Source: Vitellaria paradoxa (Eukaryota > Streptophyta > Magnoliopsida > Ericales > Sapotaceae). From it: a DNA stretch of 64,000 nucleotides. Location: assembly GCA_019916065.1 (NCBI GenBank), contig CM034242.1, forward strand, positions 43,219,010 to 43,283,009, written 5' to 3'. The position numbers were made by a program, and so were the translations under genes. Shown here in pieces: positions 1 through 12,210 of the stretch; the first letter of the stretch is position 1, and each line of letters opens with the position of its first letter. The notes under the pieces are model-generated. The model ran no database searches. It was given only the letters and a program-made list of their open reading frames with translations, and was not told the DNA's origin.

Positions 1-1136
1 CTCTCCGACATCGACGACCAAGAAGGCCTCCGGTTTCAGATCCCCGCCATACAGTTTCACCGGAACAATCCCTCGGCCGGAGGGAGAGACCCCGCGAAGG
101 TCATCCGGGAGGCGATCGCGAAGACGCTGGTCTTCTACTACCCTTTCGCCTTGGTGGAGTGTACCGGTGAGGGTGTCCTGTTCATCGAGGCTGACGCCGA
201 CGTTACTCTCGCTCGGCGATGCTCTACAGCCTCAATTCCCGTTATTGGAGGAACTCCTCTATGATGTCCCTAGCTCTGGGGGCATCCTTAACTGCCCTTT
301 GTTGCCTATTCAGGTATATCCATATCTGTATATACATATATATAGGTTATTTTCGATCAGTTCCTTTGAAAATGAAAAAATGCAGAGGAAGTATAAGAGC
401 AGGTTACCCTATCGAAAAGTTGTAATCTCAAATTCTCATGGCGCCAATTCTAGTTTTTCTGTTTTGACAAAGCTGTTCACTTTAATAACCAGGCCCGCGC
501 CCAAGCTTTTCGAAATTGAAGGGTAATTTAAAAAATGAGACCATTATTGTAAAATTTTTGTCAAAAGATTTTTGTGGGTGAGTCTTATGAGATAAAGAAT
601 AAGGTGTTGTTTGGCGCATTAAAATTTATCAATCTTAATTAATTTTTTGTATTTTTTCAATTAAATTTTACTATATATCACATTTACATTAATTTTTATA
701 CTTTTATTATAATTTTTGTCGAACTTTTTTTAAACCAACAAGGCCTAAGAGTTTTGTTAGGGCTTCACTCAATAAATCAATAAATGAATTTATAGAAATT
801 TATTGAATTTAATAAATTAATTATTTTTGAGTTCTTTAAAAAATATTAAATAATCGTATTTAGATTAAAAAAAATCCTCATTTCATCTTAATTATAAAAA
901 CTAGTAAAAGTTTTTTTTTTTTATAATTTTTTCAGGATCCTATTCCCAAGGCCCAAGGTGTTAAAAAAATAAATTAAAAGTAAATTAAAAAATTCATTTT
1001 TACTCAATTTATATTATTATTTATCTAACTTTAAATAGAAAGAAATCCATCTTTACTTTATTTATATTATTATTTATGTAACTTCAAAATGTTTCTTGAC
1101 AACGCTAAGCCCGAAAATATTTTCCGGTTCTAATTT

Positions 1137-1312
1137 AAGGTGTGTTTAGAGTTGTATAAAAATGTATAAAATAAAATAAAATAAAATTATAAAAATAAAT
1201 ATTTCGTAATTTATGCAATGAGTGAAAATTTTAAATTTTATTATTTCGTAATTTGTATTTATAAAAATTTATAAAATTTTATTTTATTTTATTTTACTCT
1301 AAACGTAACCTT
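1137..1312. mobile_element. MITE-like foldback element
   Basis: The two ends are inverted copies (GTGTTTAGAGT on the left; ACTCTAAACGTAACC on the right, whose reverse complement is GGTTACGTTTAGAGT), each followed by a run of AAAATAAAATAAA type. Its size, non-coding content and terminal GTTTRGAGT match other foldbacks in this window (12211-12349, 41906-42055). The superfamily is not certain; hAT-like is the best guess. Confidence 0.5.
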
Positions 1313-2490
1313 AATTCTTCTTCCCTATCACCAGCAAAGTTTAGTACAAGTGCAGTCCCATTTGCCCTTTTCTGCCAAGCGGGTCTACCTTGTCAATTTC
1401 AGTATACGTACTAACTCCGCTACCGGTAAAGCCCATTGGAACACGGGATTAAATTTAAAAATTGAGTTGGATTGATTTATAAAAAAATATTAAATCTAAT
1501 TATATTAATGAAAAAAAAATATAATAAATATAGGGGTATTTGGTTGACAAAAATAGATCAAAAATACAATAAAAGTAGAAATATGTGACATAAAAATGAA
1601 ATATGAAAATTTTTGATTGGAGAAAAGTACAAAAAAATAATTAAAGTTGGTGAGCTTTGGTGGTTTTTAGTGATGCCAAACAGAACCATAATATATAAGC
1701 ATAAATTTATCTATTTACTTGGACCCGTTTAAAAAAATAATAAACATCATTAAATTCTATTATTTTAAATTGAATTTCAAATGGTATAAAAATTTTAAAA
1801 TTTATGTTATGAAATAAAATCAAATGTAACTCGTAAAATTTTATTTTGTTTTTAAACATAAAAATTATTTAGAATTTTACTAAATGAAAATAATTCTCAT
1901 CAAATTCACATTTCAAATGGTGTAAATCTTTTTTCTTTATTAAATATATATATCTTTTCTTGTACCCACCAAAAATTAATTATTTTGATAATTAATTCTA
2001 TGTTTCTTCCAAGAAATTGCAAAAATAATAGTAATTGCTTCGTTTATAGCTCATTGGATTTGATTCCTACTGTATAGTTTATAACAGCAATTATTGGCTT
2101 AGGGAAGGAAAAAAAAAAGAATAAAAAATATTTCCTCCTCTCCTGTACAATTTTTAATGTTAGGAAAAAAACGATAAAAACTTAAAAGCAGTAAAATATA
2201 CAATAATTTTAAAATAAAACATTGATTGATATAGTTTTTTTCTTAAAACTAAGTAAAATAAATTTAAAGAGGGTTTATTTTACTTATGCGTCCTATGATT
2301 TTGGGTTTGTACAATTAGACCTCTAGATTTTGTATTATATTTGATTAGGCTCCTTCTGTTAGATTTTTTATTAAAAAATAATTTTTATTAATTTAATTTT
2401 GTAAAATTACTTTTATATCCTCATTATTAATAAAAAGTGTTTATATTATGATATGGCATATCCTTTTTTTATATATAAAAATTATATTGT

Positions 2491-2822
2491 AATTAATTTA
2501 TTAATTTTTTTGTGAACTTTTTTATATTAATAATTTAAATTATTATGATTCGCACTAATATTTTAAATCTATATTATATACAAATAAGTAATTATACATA
2601 AGAAATTGCCATTACTTTTTCATATTAATAATCTGATAAACTTAATATGAAAATAAAAATTACAAAATAATTAATTTATTACATTTTTTGTGAACATTTT
2701 TTACATTAATACTTTAAATTATTATGATTCGCACTAATATTTTAAATTTATATTATATATAAATTGGTAATTATACATAATAAGTTGTCATCACTTTTTT
2801 AAATTAATAATCAAATAAACCA
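2491..2822. repeat. Degenerate direct duplication, about 155 bp units, spacing about 178 bp
   Basis: Both copies share the order AATTAATTTATT, then TTTTTGTGAAC, then TTATGATTCGCACTAATATT, then TAATTATACATAA. Copy 1 is about 2491-2645 and copy 2 about 2669-2822. Divergence is modest, so the duplication is old but recognisable. It lies inside the BAHD intron. Confidence 0.7.
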
Positions 2823-3353
2823 AACATCAAAGAGAGAAAATTTTCTTATTTTCTTCCACTTTTTTTGTCATTAGTATCAAATAATAATTGATAAATTTTA
2901 CTTCTAATTTTTTGATGAATTTTTTTATATTAAAAGTAAGGGTATAAAAATAATTTATAGCATTGAATTGTTCAAAATTATAAGTGCACATTTACGAAAT
3001 TTGTGAGGTATAAGGTACAAAATCCAAATCACATCAAATGTAAATAAAATAAAACGTCTAAAAAATACTAAATCCACTTTACTTCTAACTTCTCATACTT
3101 CACTTCCTCTCCTAATAAATTGTACATTTTAAACTGTGAAAATAAATAATGGAGTGCATTTAAAATTGTTGTAAATTAAAATCAACAATTAGATTTTGTT
3201 CATATTTTACTATATTTAGGTTAATAGATTAAAAAAATGATTTTAATATATAAATAAATTTTAACATGCATGTACTCTAATATTTTTTCAATAATAATTT
3301 CTTATTACAATAACACGAGTATTGTACGTGTGCACTTTGTTGGCAATGGTTAG

Positions 3354-3514
3354 GTGACTCGATTGGGGTACGGAGGGTTCATCTTCACTCTTCGCCTCAA
3401 CCACACCATGAGTGACGCTCCAGGATTTGCTCAATTCATGAAGGCGGCGGGCGAAATAGCACGCGGCGCAGCATCACCACCATTTCTGCCCACTCGGGAG
3501 AGACACCACTTAAG
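3354..3514 (+). pseudogene. BAHD exon 2, left part (catalytic HTMSD block)
   Basis: The frame runs without a stop from VTRLGYGGF through HTMSDAPGFAQFMKAAGE. The His and Asp of the HxxxD catalytic motif are present. The frame breaks where the Mutator-like element begins. The last nine bases (3506-3514, CCACTTAAG) are the left target-site duplication. Confidence 0.9.
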
Positions 3515-6500
3515 GGGTTTTTAAACCTAGTAGGCAATTGAGGTCTAATTTGTACAAGATTACGGGTATTTAGAGTTTTTATCCCAAAGTAGGACCAAAT
3601 TTGTTTACGGAGGCATCGATTTTATTTAAAAAAAGTTTATATAGTAAATGAATTCCACGAAAAAGTTCGTTTAGGAAGTTACGAATTCAGACAAATTTGA
3701 TGGCGAACAATCGTGCCACTCAGCTCTCTCTAGATTTGGCTCTTTATTCACCAAACATCTCCACTCCATCATCATCGTCTCCTAGACCTGAACTCTCTCC
3801 TTGTTTTTTTGTGTTGGAAATGTTGGGTTTGATCTAGCCACATGGGTGAGAAGAGGAAGATTGAAGGCACCATTAATGGGCGACGGCTACACCTGTCAAG
3901 AGGCTTTGGTAGATGATTGCTTCTATTGCCCAAAGGCTTGGGTAAACAACATTCTTTTACTATTATTAATTCTTTCTTAATTGTTTTGTGTGTATAACTT
4001 AGGAGAAAATAGTGCTGTAGAGGTGTGTGGCCAGATGAGAGAAAAATAGACAGAGAAAATAGAGAAAAATGCAGAGAGGGTTAGAGAATTTGGGTGAAAT
4101 TCTGTCTTTGTAATTTTTCTCGGATTTGAGTCGTTCAATGAATTTTCTCTCCTGTAGATGTAGGCAATTAGCGAACCACGTAAAAATATTGTGTTATTTG
4201 TGTGTTTAATTTCCTAGCCCAACAGGAAATTCGTTTACAGCATAGTCAAATATAGTGAGATCCTCAGCATGGTCAAATATCACTCCCTCTAAAAACACAA
4301 CATAACACATATGGGAGCTACCATCCAAGTCTCTGAAAGCTTCCATGCCACGCTTATAGAAAGATAAAACAAAATTTGGAATAACCTATCTCCTGGACCT
4401 CTTTTTCAAGGCAACAAAATAGTATTATTGAATTTCAACGTGCCAATTTTGGATGTGTATTTGAGAAATTTATCCCTGTACATAACCAACTATTAACTTT
4501 TGAATATTTAACTGATGCAAAACCAAAGGAAGGTGTAGGGATCAAGCGACTCAAGTTTGAAACAATTTGACAATTTCTGTCATTAAAAATTTAAAAATTC
4601 TAGCAATATATCAATAAAAAAATAATCCAATTTGAATTACCTCCATCTTCAAGCCCCACAACATTTTCTCTACCTTTTCAAATCCTAGTAGCAACCAAAA
4701 AGTCAATCCTAAATAGTAATAATTAATTTTTCATTTTTCAAGCAATTATTGAAGGTTTTATTTGATTATTTAGAACTTCAGTTTAAGATGTGGTCTAATT
4801 TTAAATTATTGCTTACGTACTTACAAATAAATATTTTCGTAAAACTTTCATGAGATTTGTCATAACATTTGATGAACACGACTAAAACCTAAATGAGTTT
4901 ACATATTCCTGATTAATGTTCAAAATGTAATTCAATTATTAAGATCTTATTTGAACCATTAAATGATTATTATTTTTATTTTTCTGATAAATAACCATCG
5001 CATGATAATTTGGTTAGTTATATAATTCAATTCTGTACTGATTTTTGTTGAACTTTTAAAAGGATTCTGAGACTTGTCTTATAAATTTTATAGAATGGAG
5101 TTAATGATTTTGAAGCCTTAGACTTTAATTAAATTGAAGCTTAAAAAAGAGTTGATAACATGGGAGAAGGTAATAAGACCATTAGATAGAACGGTGAAGA
5201 GCACATTTTTTGATTATGTATGGTAAAAAAATCATGCACAAATTTTTAGGTTAAAAAAAATTATAATTCAATATCTACTAGTTCTAGGTAATATGAGTGC
5301 AAAAAGAAATATTACAGAGCCTTTACACGAAAAATAGAATAATGGATTATATTTCAAATAAACATTCAACGTAAACTCATGAGTAGACTTCTTAAAAGAT
5401 GTTCAACGTAGAAGTGGATGTATTCTTAATAGGGAAAAATTAGCTGAAAATTACAAGTGTGTACAAATATTCTCTTTAATTGCTCTATCAAAAATTCAAA
5501 ATTATTTTGTTTATCCTAGAATTATTCAGTTACAAAGCACATAAAATATATGGTTCATATTACTATTCTAAACTCAAACTTCCCGGACTAAGAACACTGC
5601 AAAGCTAATTTTTGTAACATCTAAAGTTTGAAGCAGATAAAACTACAATCACTCTTTACAAGATATTTTCTTTAACAAAATTAAAACTTCACATCCCAAA
5701 TCTAAAAATCAACAATTTTCTCCAATTAAATAATTATAAGATTACCAAAATTAATCCAATACACAACATATAATGAACATGCAAGAGATACATACTTTAA
5801 GTTACTTTGATGAACCCGAACTCAAATTTCTGAAGCCAAATTCAATGCACCAAACCAATTCTCAAATAGTTATAGAAATATAAAAGTCTTATAACATGTA
5901 TATATAGAGAACTCACATGGTGAAAAGTTGAAAACTCTCCAATGATAAGTTCAATCCCGTTTGAAAAGGCTTTAACTTCGCAGCTATCTTCAATGATAGT
6001 CTAATCGCGTGCTATAGTGAGAAATCTGATAACTCCTGAAAAGTAACCCTTCATACCTCTCTAGCTAGTTAGCTCAATCTGTCCGTCGTAGGGTAGCTCG
6101 AGTTACAGAGAAAATAAGGGGTAGCGAATAGTACAAAGTAAGCATGGAGTGCAGGACTGTAAATGCAATGATGCGAGACAGGAGAAGAATTTTGTTTATT
6201 GTTGTAATTGTATTCAGCTGAATTCATACACCCTCTAAATGATTTCTCTGCCAAGTGTTAAGTGAATTCATTTACATAGGCCCCGTTTGGTAACGTTTTT
6301 ATTTTTTATTTTTCTATTTATGTTTTTAAAATTTTATAAACTGATAACAAATTTGTTAAATCTATTTATGTTTTTCTGTTTTAAAAAAATAAAAACTTAA
6401 ACAGAAAAATGAAAACAGAAAAAGGTGTTTTCCCTTTATTTTTTTCTGTTGCAAACATTTTGTCAATTCTAATATTTTATCCATTTTTGTTACATCATAT

Positions 6501-7028
6501 TAGAATAAATTATTTTATTAAATTAAAATTATTTTAATAAATAATATAATTAAATTAAATTAATTAAATTACTATTTAATATCTATTATTTTATTTCTAA
6601 TAAATAATTAAATTAAATTAGTAAATTTAATTAATAAGAAATATATATTATTAAATTATTTTTAGTAAACAATAAAATAAAATACATTAATTTAAATGAT
6701 ATAATTAAATTAAATTAATATAAAGTATATTCATTAAATTCAATTAATTTTTGAAAAACTAATAAAATTAAATATTTTATGAAAATAAAAATTAATAATT
6801 TTAAATAAAATTATATTATCAAACATAATTTTTATTTTCATTTAAAAAAATTATAACAGAATATAAAAAATAAAAAAAACATATAAACATAAAAAGAAAA
6901 ATGACAATTTTATCAAACAACCCCGCAGCAAACGAATCTGCTCAACCTTTGGGATATAAGTTTCAAAAATCTATAATCTTGTACAAATTAGACTCTAGTT
7001 GCCTATTGCCCATTGGGGGCAAAAACCT
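3515..7028. mobile_element. Non-autonomous Mutator-like element (MULE), 3514 bp, inserted in BAHD exon 2
   Basis: The ends are inverted: left GGGTTTTT, right AAAAACCT. Just inside lies a longer inverted match: left about 3532-3589 (AGGCAATTGAGGTCTAATTT, on through GTACAAGATTA to ATCCCAAAG), mirrored at about 6951-7010 (ATCTTGTACAAATTAGACTC with AGTTGCCT). The element is flanked by nine-base direct repeats, CCACTTAAG (3506-3514) and CCTCTTGAG (7029-7037), which differ at two positions. Removing the element and one copy of the repeat rejoins the acyltransferase frame exactly (ERHLLSARDPPRV). Long inverted ends and a 9 bp duplication are typical of Mutator elements. I see no transposase and no clear captured gene inside; the interior is AT-rich and holds a nested MITE at 6279-6924. 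Confidence 0.85.
6279..6924. mobile_element. AT-rich MITE-like element nested inside the MULE
   Basis: The left end GGCCCCGTTTGGTAACG and the right end ATCAAACAACCCC are imperfect inverted copies, followed inward by complementary T-rich and A-rich tracts. The interior is almost pure A and T, with no gene. No clear target duplication was found, so the boundaries are approximate. Confidence 0.5.
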
Positions 7029-7787
7029 CCTCTTGAGCGCCAGGGACCCACCACGCGTGACCTGCATGCACCACGAGTACGACGACGTTCCTGAATCTAA
7101 AAGCACTGTCATCCCACTCGACGTTGACACGTGGCCTACCACTCCTTCTTCTGCGGCCCCATAGAAATCACCGCGTTGCGCCCCTTCGTCCCTCCCCACC
7201 TCCACAAGTGCACCGACTTCCAGGTCCTCACCGCCTGCGTCTGGCGATGCCGCACAATCGTCATCTGGCTCGACGAGGAGGAAGAGGTCCGGATCAGCTG
7301 CACGGTCAACGTCTGGGGCAAACACAAACTGGCCTTGCCCACCGGCTACTACGGCAGCGCGATTGCTTTTTCGATGGTAATCTCCTTAGCCGGAGAGTTA
7401 GCTCGGAGGTCGCTGGGATATGCGGTGGAGCTGGTGATGAAAACGAAGGTGAATGTCACGGAGGAGTACATGAAATCGTTGGCGGATCTGACGGTGATTA
7501 AAGGCCGGCCCTATTTCACGGCGGTGAGGAGATTGGGTTTCCTGTTGACGGACCTGACTCAGCTCGGGTTTGAGGGGGCGAACTTTGGATAGCGGAAGGC
7601 GGCGTATGGTGGTCTGGCGGACGGCGGAAGTGGGGCTATCCTGGTTTTGCGAGCCATTTTATACCTTTCACGAACAAGAAAGGTGAGAGTGGGATTGTGA
7701 TGCCTATTGGTTTGCCGCCTCGGCGATAGAAAGTTTTGCGACGGAGCTTGATCGTATGCTGAAGTCTTCTGATCGGGGTAAGACCTC
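7029..7787 (+). pseudogene. BAHD exon 2, right part (C-terminal half with nonsense and frameshifts)
   Basis: The frame resumes at 7038 with SARDPPRVTCMHHEYD and is lost near 7129. It continues in another frame from 7131 (AYHSFFCGPIEI) to a TAG at 7590-7592, which falls inside the DFGWG motif region (seen as NFG-stop-RKAAYGG). After 7635 another frame reads PGFASHFIPFTNKKGE, and a third reads ESFATELDRMLK before the MITE at 7797. Each shifted block still resembles the family C-terminus, so these are accumulated small lesions in a former single exon. Confidence 0.9.
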
Positions 7788-7796
7788 CTCCGTCGG

Positions 7797-8091
7797 GGGT
7801 TCAGGGCTGCAGTGGAGAAGAGAATGTTTGAAATTTTTTTGTATTTAATTTAATTTTTTAATTTATTTTAATTAAATTTATTTAAAAAAAATTTTAAAAA
7901 TTTAGTTGAAATATAATTAATAAAACAATTAATTTTAATTAAATTTATTTTTAAAATAAAAATAAAAATTTAACAAATTTAGTTAAAATATAATTAATAC
8001 GGAATATTAAAAATTATATATAATTAAAAATAAAATTAAAAGATAAAAAAATTTCGATCGTCTATCTTTTCACGGCAACCTCTTTGAACCC
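7797..8091. mobile_element. Mutator-type MITE, copy A (295 bp)
   Basis: The element begins GGGTTCAGGGCTGCAGTGG and ends with the inverted form (reverse complement GGGTTCAAAGAGG). It is flanked by nine-base direct repeats CTCCGTCGG (7788-7796) and CTCCGTCTG (8092-8100), one mismatch apart. The interior is AT-rich with a degenerate internal duplication (about 7862-7930 and 7937-8010). It clearly resembles copy B at 10627-10872 in its end and in the interior motif ending AAAATAAAAATAAAAATTTA. It lies at the 3' end of the BAHD pseudogene. Confidence 0.8.
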
Positions 8092-9082
8092 CTCCGTCTG
8101 GGTCTTCATCCCATCAGCCCTCTGATTGGTTGAAAAATAATTTTGGGTCGAGAGTGACGTGGCAAAAGAGATTCATAATTAATAAGATTGGTACAAGTGG
8201 AAAAAAAAGTGACTTGCATCCCTTTTTTAAATTTGGATGTTGTTTGGAGTGATTTGCATTTCTATTTGTACTCCTTTTCAATAAAAAAAAATAAATGCAG
8301 TTTTGAAGTTTAATTTTTAGTAATTTTTGTCAAAAGTTAGTATATATTTTTGATGTATTTAATAAAATAAGTAATAATTTATAGTAAATTTTGGAAACAT
8401 TTAGATATTTGGTAAAATTTTTGATAAATTGGAGTAATTTTAACAATTTTTTGTGTATTTAATAAAAATTTTATTAAACTTTAAATTAAGCAAGTTACCA
8501 TGATTAGTAGAAAAGTAGTAAAAATTAATATTTTGCTAAACATCAGAGATGTAATAGTTAGTTGGTTATGCTCAAATTTGATCACCAAACAGTGCCTTCG
8601 TAGGAGGGATAAACGATGAAACGGAAAGAAAAGAATTAATATGAAAGTCCTTTATTTATTTGTGAATTTTAGTGACAGAACAGAGAAATGAAAAGTAATT
8701 GTAGTTCAAAATTTCAATATTTAGATTATCATATATTTAAATTGGATTGAAATGCAGAGAGAGAGAGAGAACCCGGAAAAAAATCATTAATAAAATTTTA
8801 GAATGCTAAATTTGCTGTAAAGTAAGGAAAAAAAAATAATGTGCTAATTATTTTTATAATTATACTAAAGTCAAGTTCAAATTTACTTAAAATTAAGCTC
8901 ACCACAATTTTGGAGTTCAAGTTTATTAAAAGCTTTAACATATAATTTTGCAGCCCGAACAATTAAAATACCCGTTAACTTATTTCTATCATTTAGGAAT
9001 AAATAACTCTTTAATTTCTAAGAATACTTCGAAGGGATGGGATGGCATATCCTTGTCTACGAATTTATTTTTCATCAAAATT

Positions 9083-9103
9083 TAAGATGTCATTTTGTTT
9101 ATT

Positions 9104-9134
<31 letters not shown>

Positions 9135-9403
9135 CTGTTTGAATTCATTTTTTATTCTACGATTTTGGAAATGAGAAAAACAGTTCAAAACTAATTTGAA
9201 TACTTGTGTTTTCAAAATTTATTTTAAAAAATAGTAATTTAGCTTCTACATAAATTGAAAAATAACAAAAAGTTATTTTGAGAGTTTTTAACTAAAATAA
9301 GAAAAATGGAACATTTTTTATTTCCTCGTTTTGAGATTTTTAACATATAAAAAAAAGAGAAATAAAAAATAAAAAATAAAAAATAAAACAAATGCCACCT
9401 TAA
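9083..9403. mobile_element. MITE-like foldback with T/A-rich inverted ends
   Basis: The left end TTAAGATGTCATTTTGTTT and the right end AACAAATGCCACCTTAA are inverted near-copies, continued inward by matching TTTTTTATTTTTTATT and AATAAAAAATAAAA tracts. It is about 320 bp and non-coding. The target duplication is uncertain. Confidence 0.55.
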
Positions 9404-10626
9404 CAGAAGTAATCAATTAGCCCAATGAAGTCAGATTTGTTCAATTTTTGTTGTTTTTATGCATTTTGTGCACTTTGATATAGGGAATCTCCTTTTAACT
9501 TACAAATTAAAATATTAATAATTACTTAAAAAAATGTAGCTTGAAAGTAGCAGAAATATGGTTTCTTATGGGTAATTGGAAAGTCTTAATACGTGCACTT
9601 TTGCTACATTTGATTAAGAGGATTAGGTAATGGAAGATAAATAATATTATAAAATAATATATGAGATTAATTTTTTACGTGGAATAATTTTGTTGATGTT
9701 TGGCTCGTGGAATAAGACGTATAATAAAAATAATTTTGGACTTTTTAAACGATTTTGATTTAATATTTTTTATTTTTTGTGTTTTGAAATTTTTCTTATT
9801 TTTGATTGAAAACACTCAAAACGTCTTTTTGTCATTTTACATTTCGTGTGTAAACTTATTTTTTATTTTTCAAAATAGATTTTGAAAATACAAATAATCA
9901 AATATGTTTTGAATTATTTTTTATTTCAAAATTATAAAATAAAAAATGGGTTTAAAATAAGTATTCGAAATAGTATCTTAGCTTATATAATAAAAATAAT
10001 AAAAAAATTAAAAAACTAGCTTAAAATCAAACGGGCCTAAATGAAACTTTAGCCATTCGTTCCTCTAAAGTGGCTTTGGTAAAAAATCTAAAAATTTGGC
10101 CCACGAACAATTATTTAATGTTGCTATTAACCAATTTTTGCTGCTACTAGGATCCTTATTTCCACTAAATAATAAACAAGTTGTGCTGTTATATAATTAA
10201 AAAGTTATCAAGCAAAAACAAAAGTTAATGATATGACAATTTTGTGGGCTTTGTTATTTTTAAAATAATAATTTATTAAAATTATTTTTTATTACTTAAG
10301 TATCATTGATACATTATTTTATTTAATTTTTTAGATAAAAATTCCTCAGTAAAACATTTTTCATAATAATTATGGTGTCATTTACCAATTTATATTGCAT
10401 TCAATATGAATTAATTACCATCAAATGTGCATATTATACAATGAATGTGGCTCAATAGTTACGTGTTATTTCATTTAATTTATAAGTAAGTACGGCATCA
10501 TTTATTTTTTATTTTTTTTTTGTAACTAAAGGTATTTGGGCCAACTTATGTACACTTAACTAATTCTTACTATCTTGAAATTAATGATTGGGTAAACTCT
10601 CCAATGATCCTGAAGAGACTCGAACT

Positions 10627-10872
10627 GGGTTCCAGGGGGCTGCAGTGGAACATGTAAGGTGGAGATTTGTTTATATTTAATCAAATGATTCTAATTTATT
10701 TTAATTAAAATTATTTTCAAAATAAAAATAAAAATTTAAAAAATCTGATTAGAGTACAATTAATGTGGAATGTCAAAAGTCACGTGTCATTAAAGTGTAA
10801 ACAAATCTCCACCCTTCATTTTTTTACTGTACCCCCTACAGTGGATATTTTTACTGCAGCTCCCTTGAATCC
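10627..10872. mobile_element. Mutator-type MITE, copy B (246 bp) with perfect 9 bp target duplication
   Basis: The left end reads GGGTTCCAGGGGGCTGCAGT; the reverse complement of the right end reads GGATTCAAGGGAGCTGCAGT. A second inverted pair, GGTGGAGATTTGTTTA and TAAACAAATCTCCACC, lies about 35-65 bp further inside. The element is flanked by perfect repeats ACTCGAACT at 10618-10626 and 10873-10881. Its interior resembles copy A. The 9 bp duplication points to the Mutator superfamily. Confidence 0.85.
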
Positions 10873-12210
10873 ACTCGAACTAGACCACTAGAGAACAAAT
10901 TCAATATCTTATCAGTTGAGTTAACCTTTAAGGTGCATGATTTATTGCTTAACAAGTCCGCCAATGGAAATTCCTGTTTTAGGTATATGTTTAATAATTT
11001 ATGTTTTTTATTTTTTTTGGTTATTATTTTTTTCTAAATAAAAACAAAAAATACATTTAATAATATAGTTTTATTTACAGTAATTAAATCTATCTTAGTA
11101 AATTAATTATTTTTAATAAAATATATTTAATAAGTTTAATTTTATTTCATATTTATTTTTTAACAATAATTAAATTTAATAAAGCATATTAATAAATAAC
11201 ATAATTTAATAATGCATTATCATTTATTAGAAATCAGATTAATTTAGTAAAATAAAATAATAGTTGATAGCCAGTGGTAAATGGGAGAGACAAACAGCAT
11301 AGATTAAAAAAAAAGGACAGATGGCAAGACACGACTAATAAAAAAATAATAATGGCTACTCCTTTTCCAACTATAATTTGGTATCTAATTTATTTTTGTA
11401 CATAATTCCTTTTATATTTCTTGTGAAAGTAAAACTCATTCCTAAAATTTAAAAATTTATACTTTTACCATTTAAACTTCAGACTAAAATAAAAACTTTT
11501 GGAGTTCAGTTTATAATTATTTAAAATGTTTAGATTTTTTTAATCTAAAATTTTGAATGCTATGCTAAATTATAAATAAGTTACAGGTACTAAATTTATG
11601 TTTTCTTTTAAAAACTAAGACTCATTTTTGAAAAATTTCCCTTTTTTGTGTAATATGATTTTTTTAATTAAAAGTTTTTGTTTTTTATTTGTTTTTTTTA
11701 GAAATGTTGTCCAAATTTTTTTAAAACAAATTACAAAAAAGAGACACTTAAAAAAATTGACTTATGGGGTATTTGGTTTACCAAACTCCATCAAAAGTTA
11801 CAAAAAGTTACCAACTTTCTCCAATGAAATTTCATCATGTATCATTTTTACACTAACTTTTTTAATTTTTTTGGCCATCCAAACACCCTTTATTTCAAAT
11901 AAGTTGAGTTTTTTTTTTTTTTTTTTCCATCTCTGCATAAATTATTTTTTATTTTTAAAAATGTGTACATATAATTTAAAAGATATAAAAATAATTTTAA
12001 TTAAAAAATATATAAGATGAAAAATAAAACAAAAATAATTTATTATAGGCTTGTTTGGAGTTTTACAAAACTCCACAAAATTCTATAAATCTTTATAAAA
12101 TTTAAATTTTTACTTATTACATGAATTACTAGATTATAACTTTTATAAATTTAAATTAACTATTACAATTCTACAAAAGATAGTCATGGTTGTTGAGCTT
12201 ATTTATCTAT

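Larger units (their letters stand above)
314..3353 (+). other. Intron 1 of the BAHD pseudogene, AT-rich, with small MITE-like foldbacks
   Basis: This 3.0 kb stretch lies between the donor gtatat at 314 and the acceptor tag at 3351-3353. It is about 75-80 percent AT and has no coding signal. Visible structure: a foldback at 1137-1312 whose ends read as TTAAGGTGTGTTTAGAGT and its inverted, slightly altered copy; a second candidate foldback at about 1530-1685 with ends resembling GGGTATTTGGTTGAC; and a degenerate direct duplication (2491-2645 and 2669-2822). Confidence 0.6.
1..7787 (+). pseudogene. BAHD alcohol acyltransferase pseudogene (benzyl alcohol O-benzoyltransferase-like), 5' end outside window
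   Basis: Intact members of this family move an acyl group from acyl-CoA to an alcohol in the cytosol. Exon 1 (1-313) reads the conserved block with FIEADADV, then shifts frame near 205-215, because the following [15 protein letters not shown] block lies in another frame. About a dozen residues usually found after FYYPFA are missing. The exon ends at the family's conserved intron site (PIQ, then gtatat). Exon 2 starts at 3354 with VTRLGYGGF and holds the catalytic HxxxD motif as HTMSD. It is split at 3514 by a Mutator-like element and resumes at 7038. Further lesions are a frameshift near 7129, a TAG at 7590 in place of the Trp of the DFGWG motif, and frameshifts near 7635 and 7730. The C-terminal block with IPFTNKKGE is still readable. 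With this many lesions it cannot encode an enzyme. The benzoyltransferase-like subgroup is inferred from remembered similarity and is less certain than the BAHD family call. Confidence 0.9.

Noticed and set aside
6963..7325. 120-codon minus-strand open frame over the BAHD exon
   Set aside because: It is the antisense shadow of the acyltransferase coding sequence on the plus strand.
11628..12020. 130-codon plus-strand open frame
   Set aside because: It is a low-complexity Phe/Lys/Ile/Leu string in AT-rich, MITE-rich DNA with no family signal.
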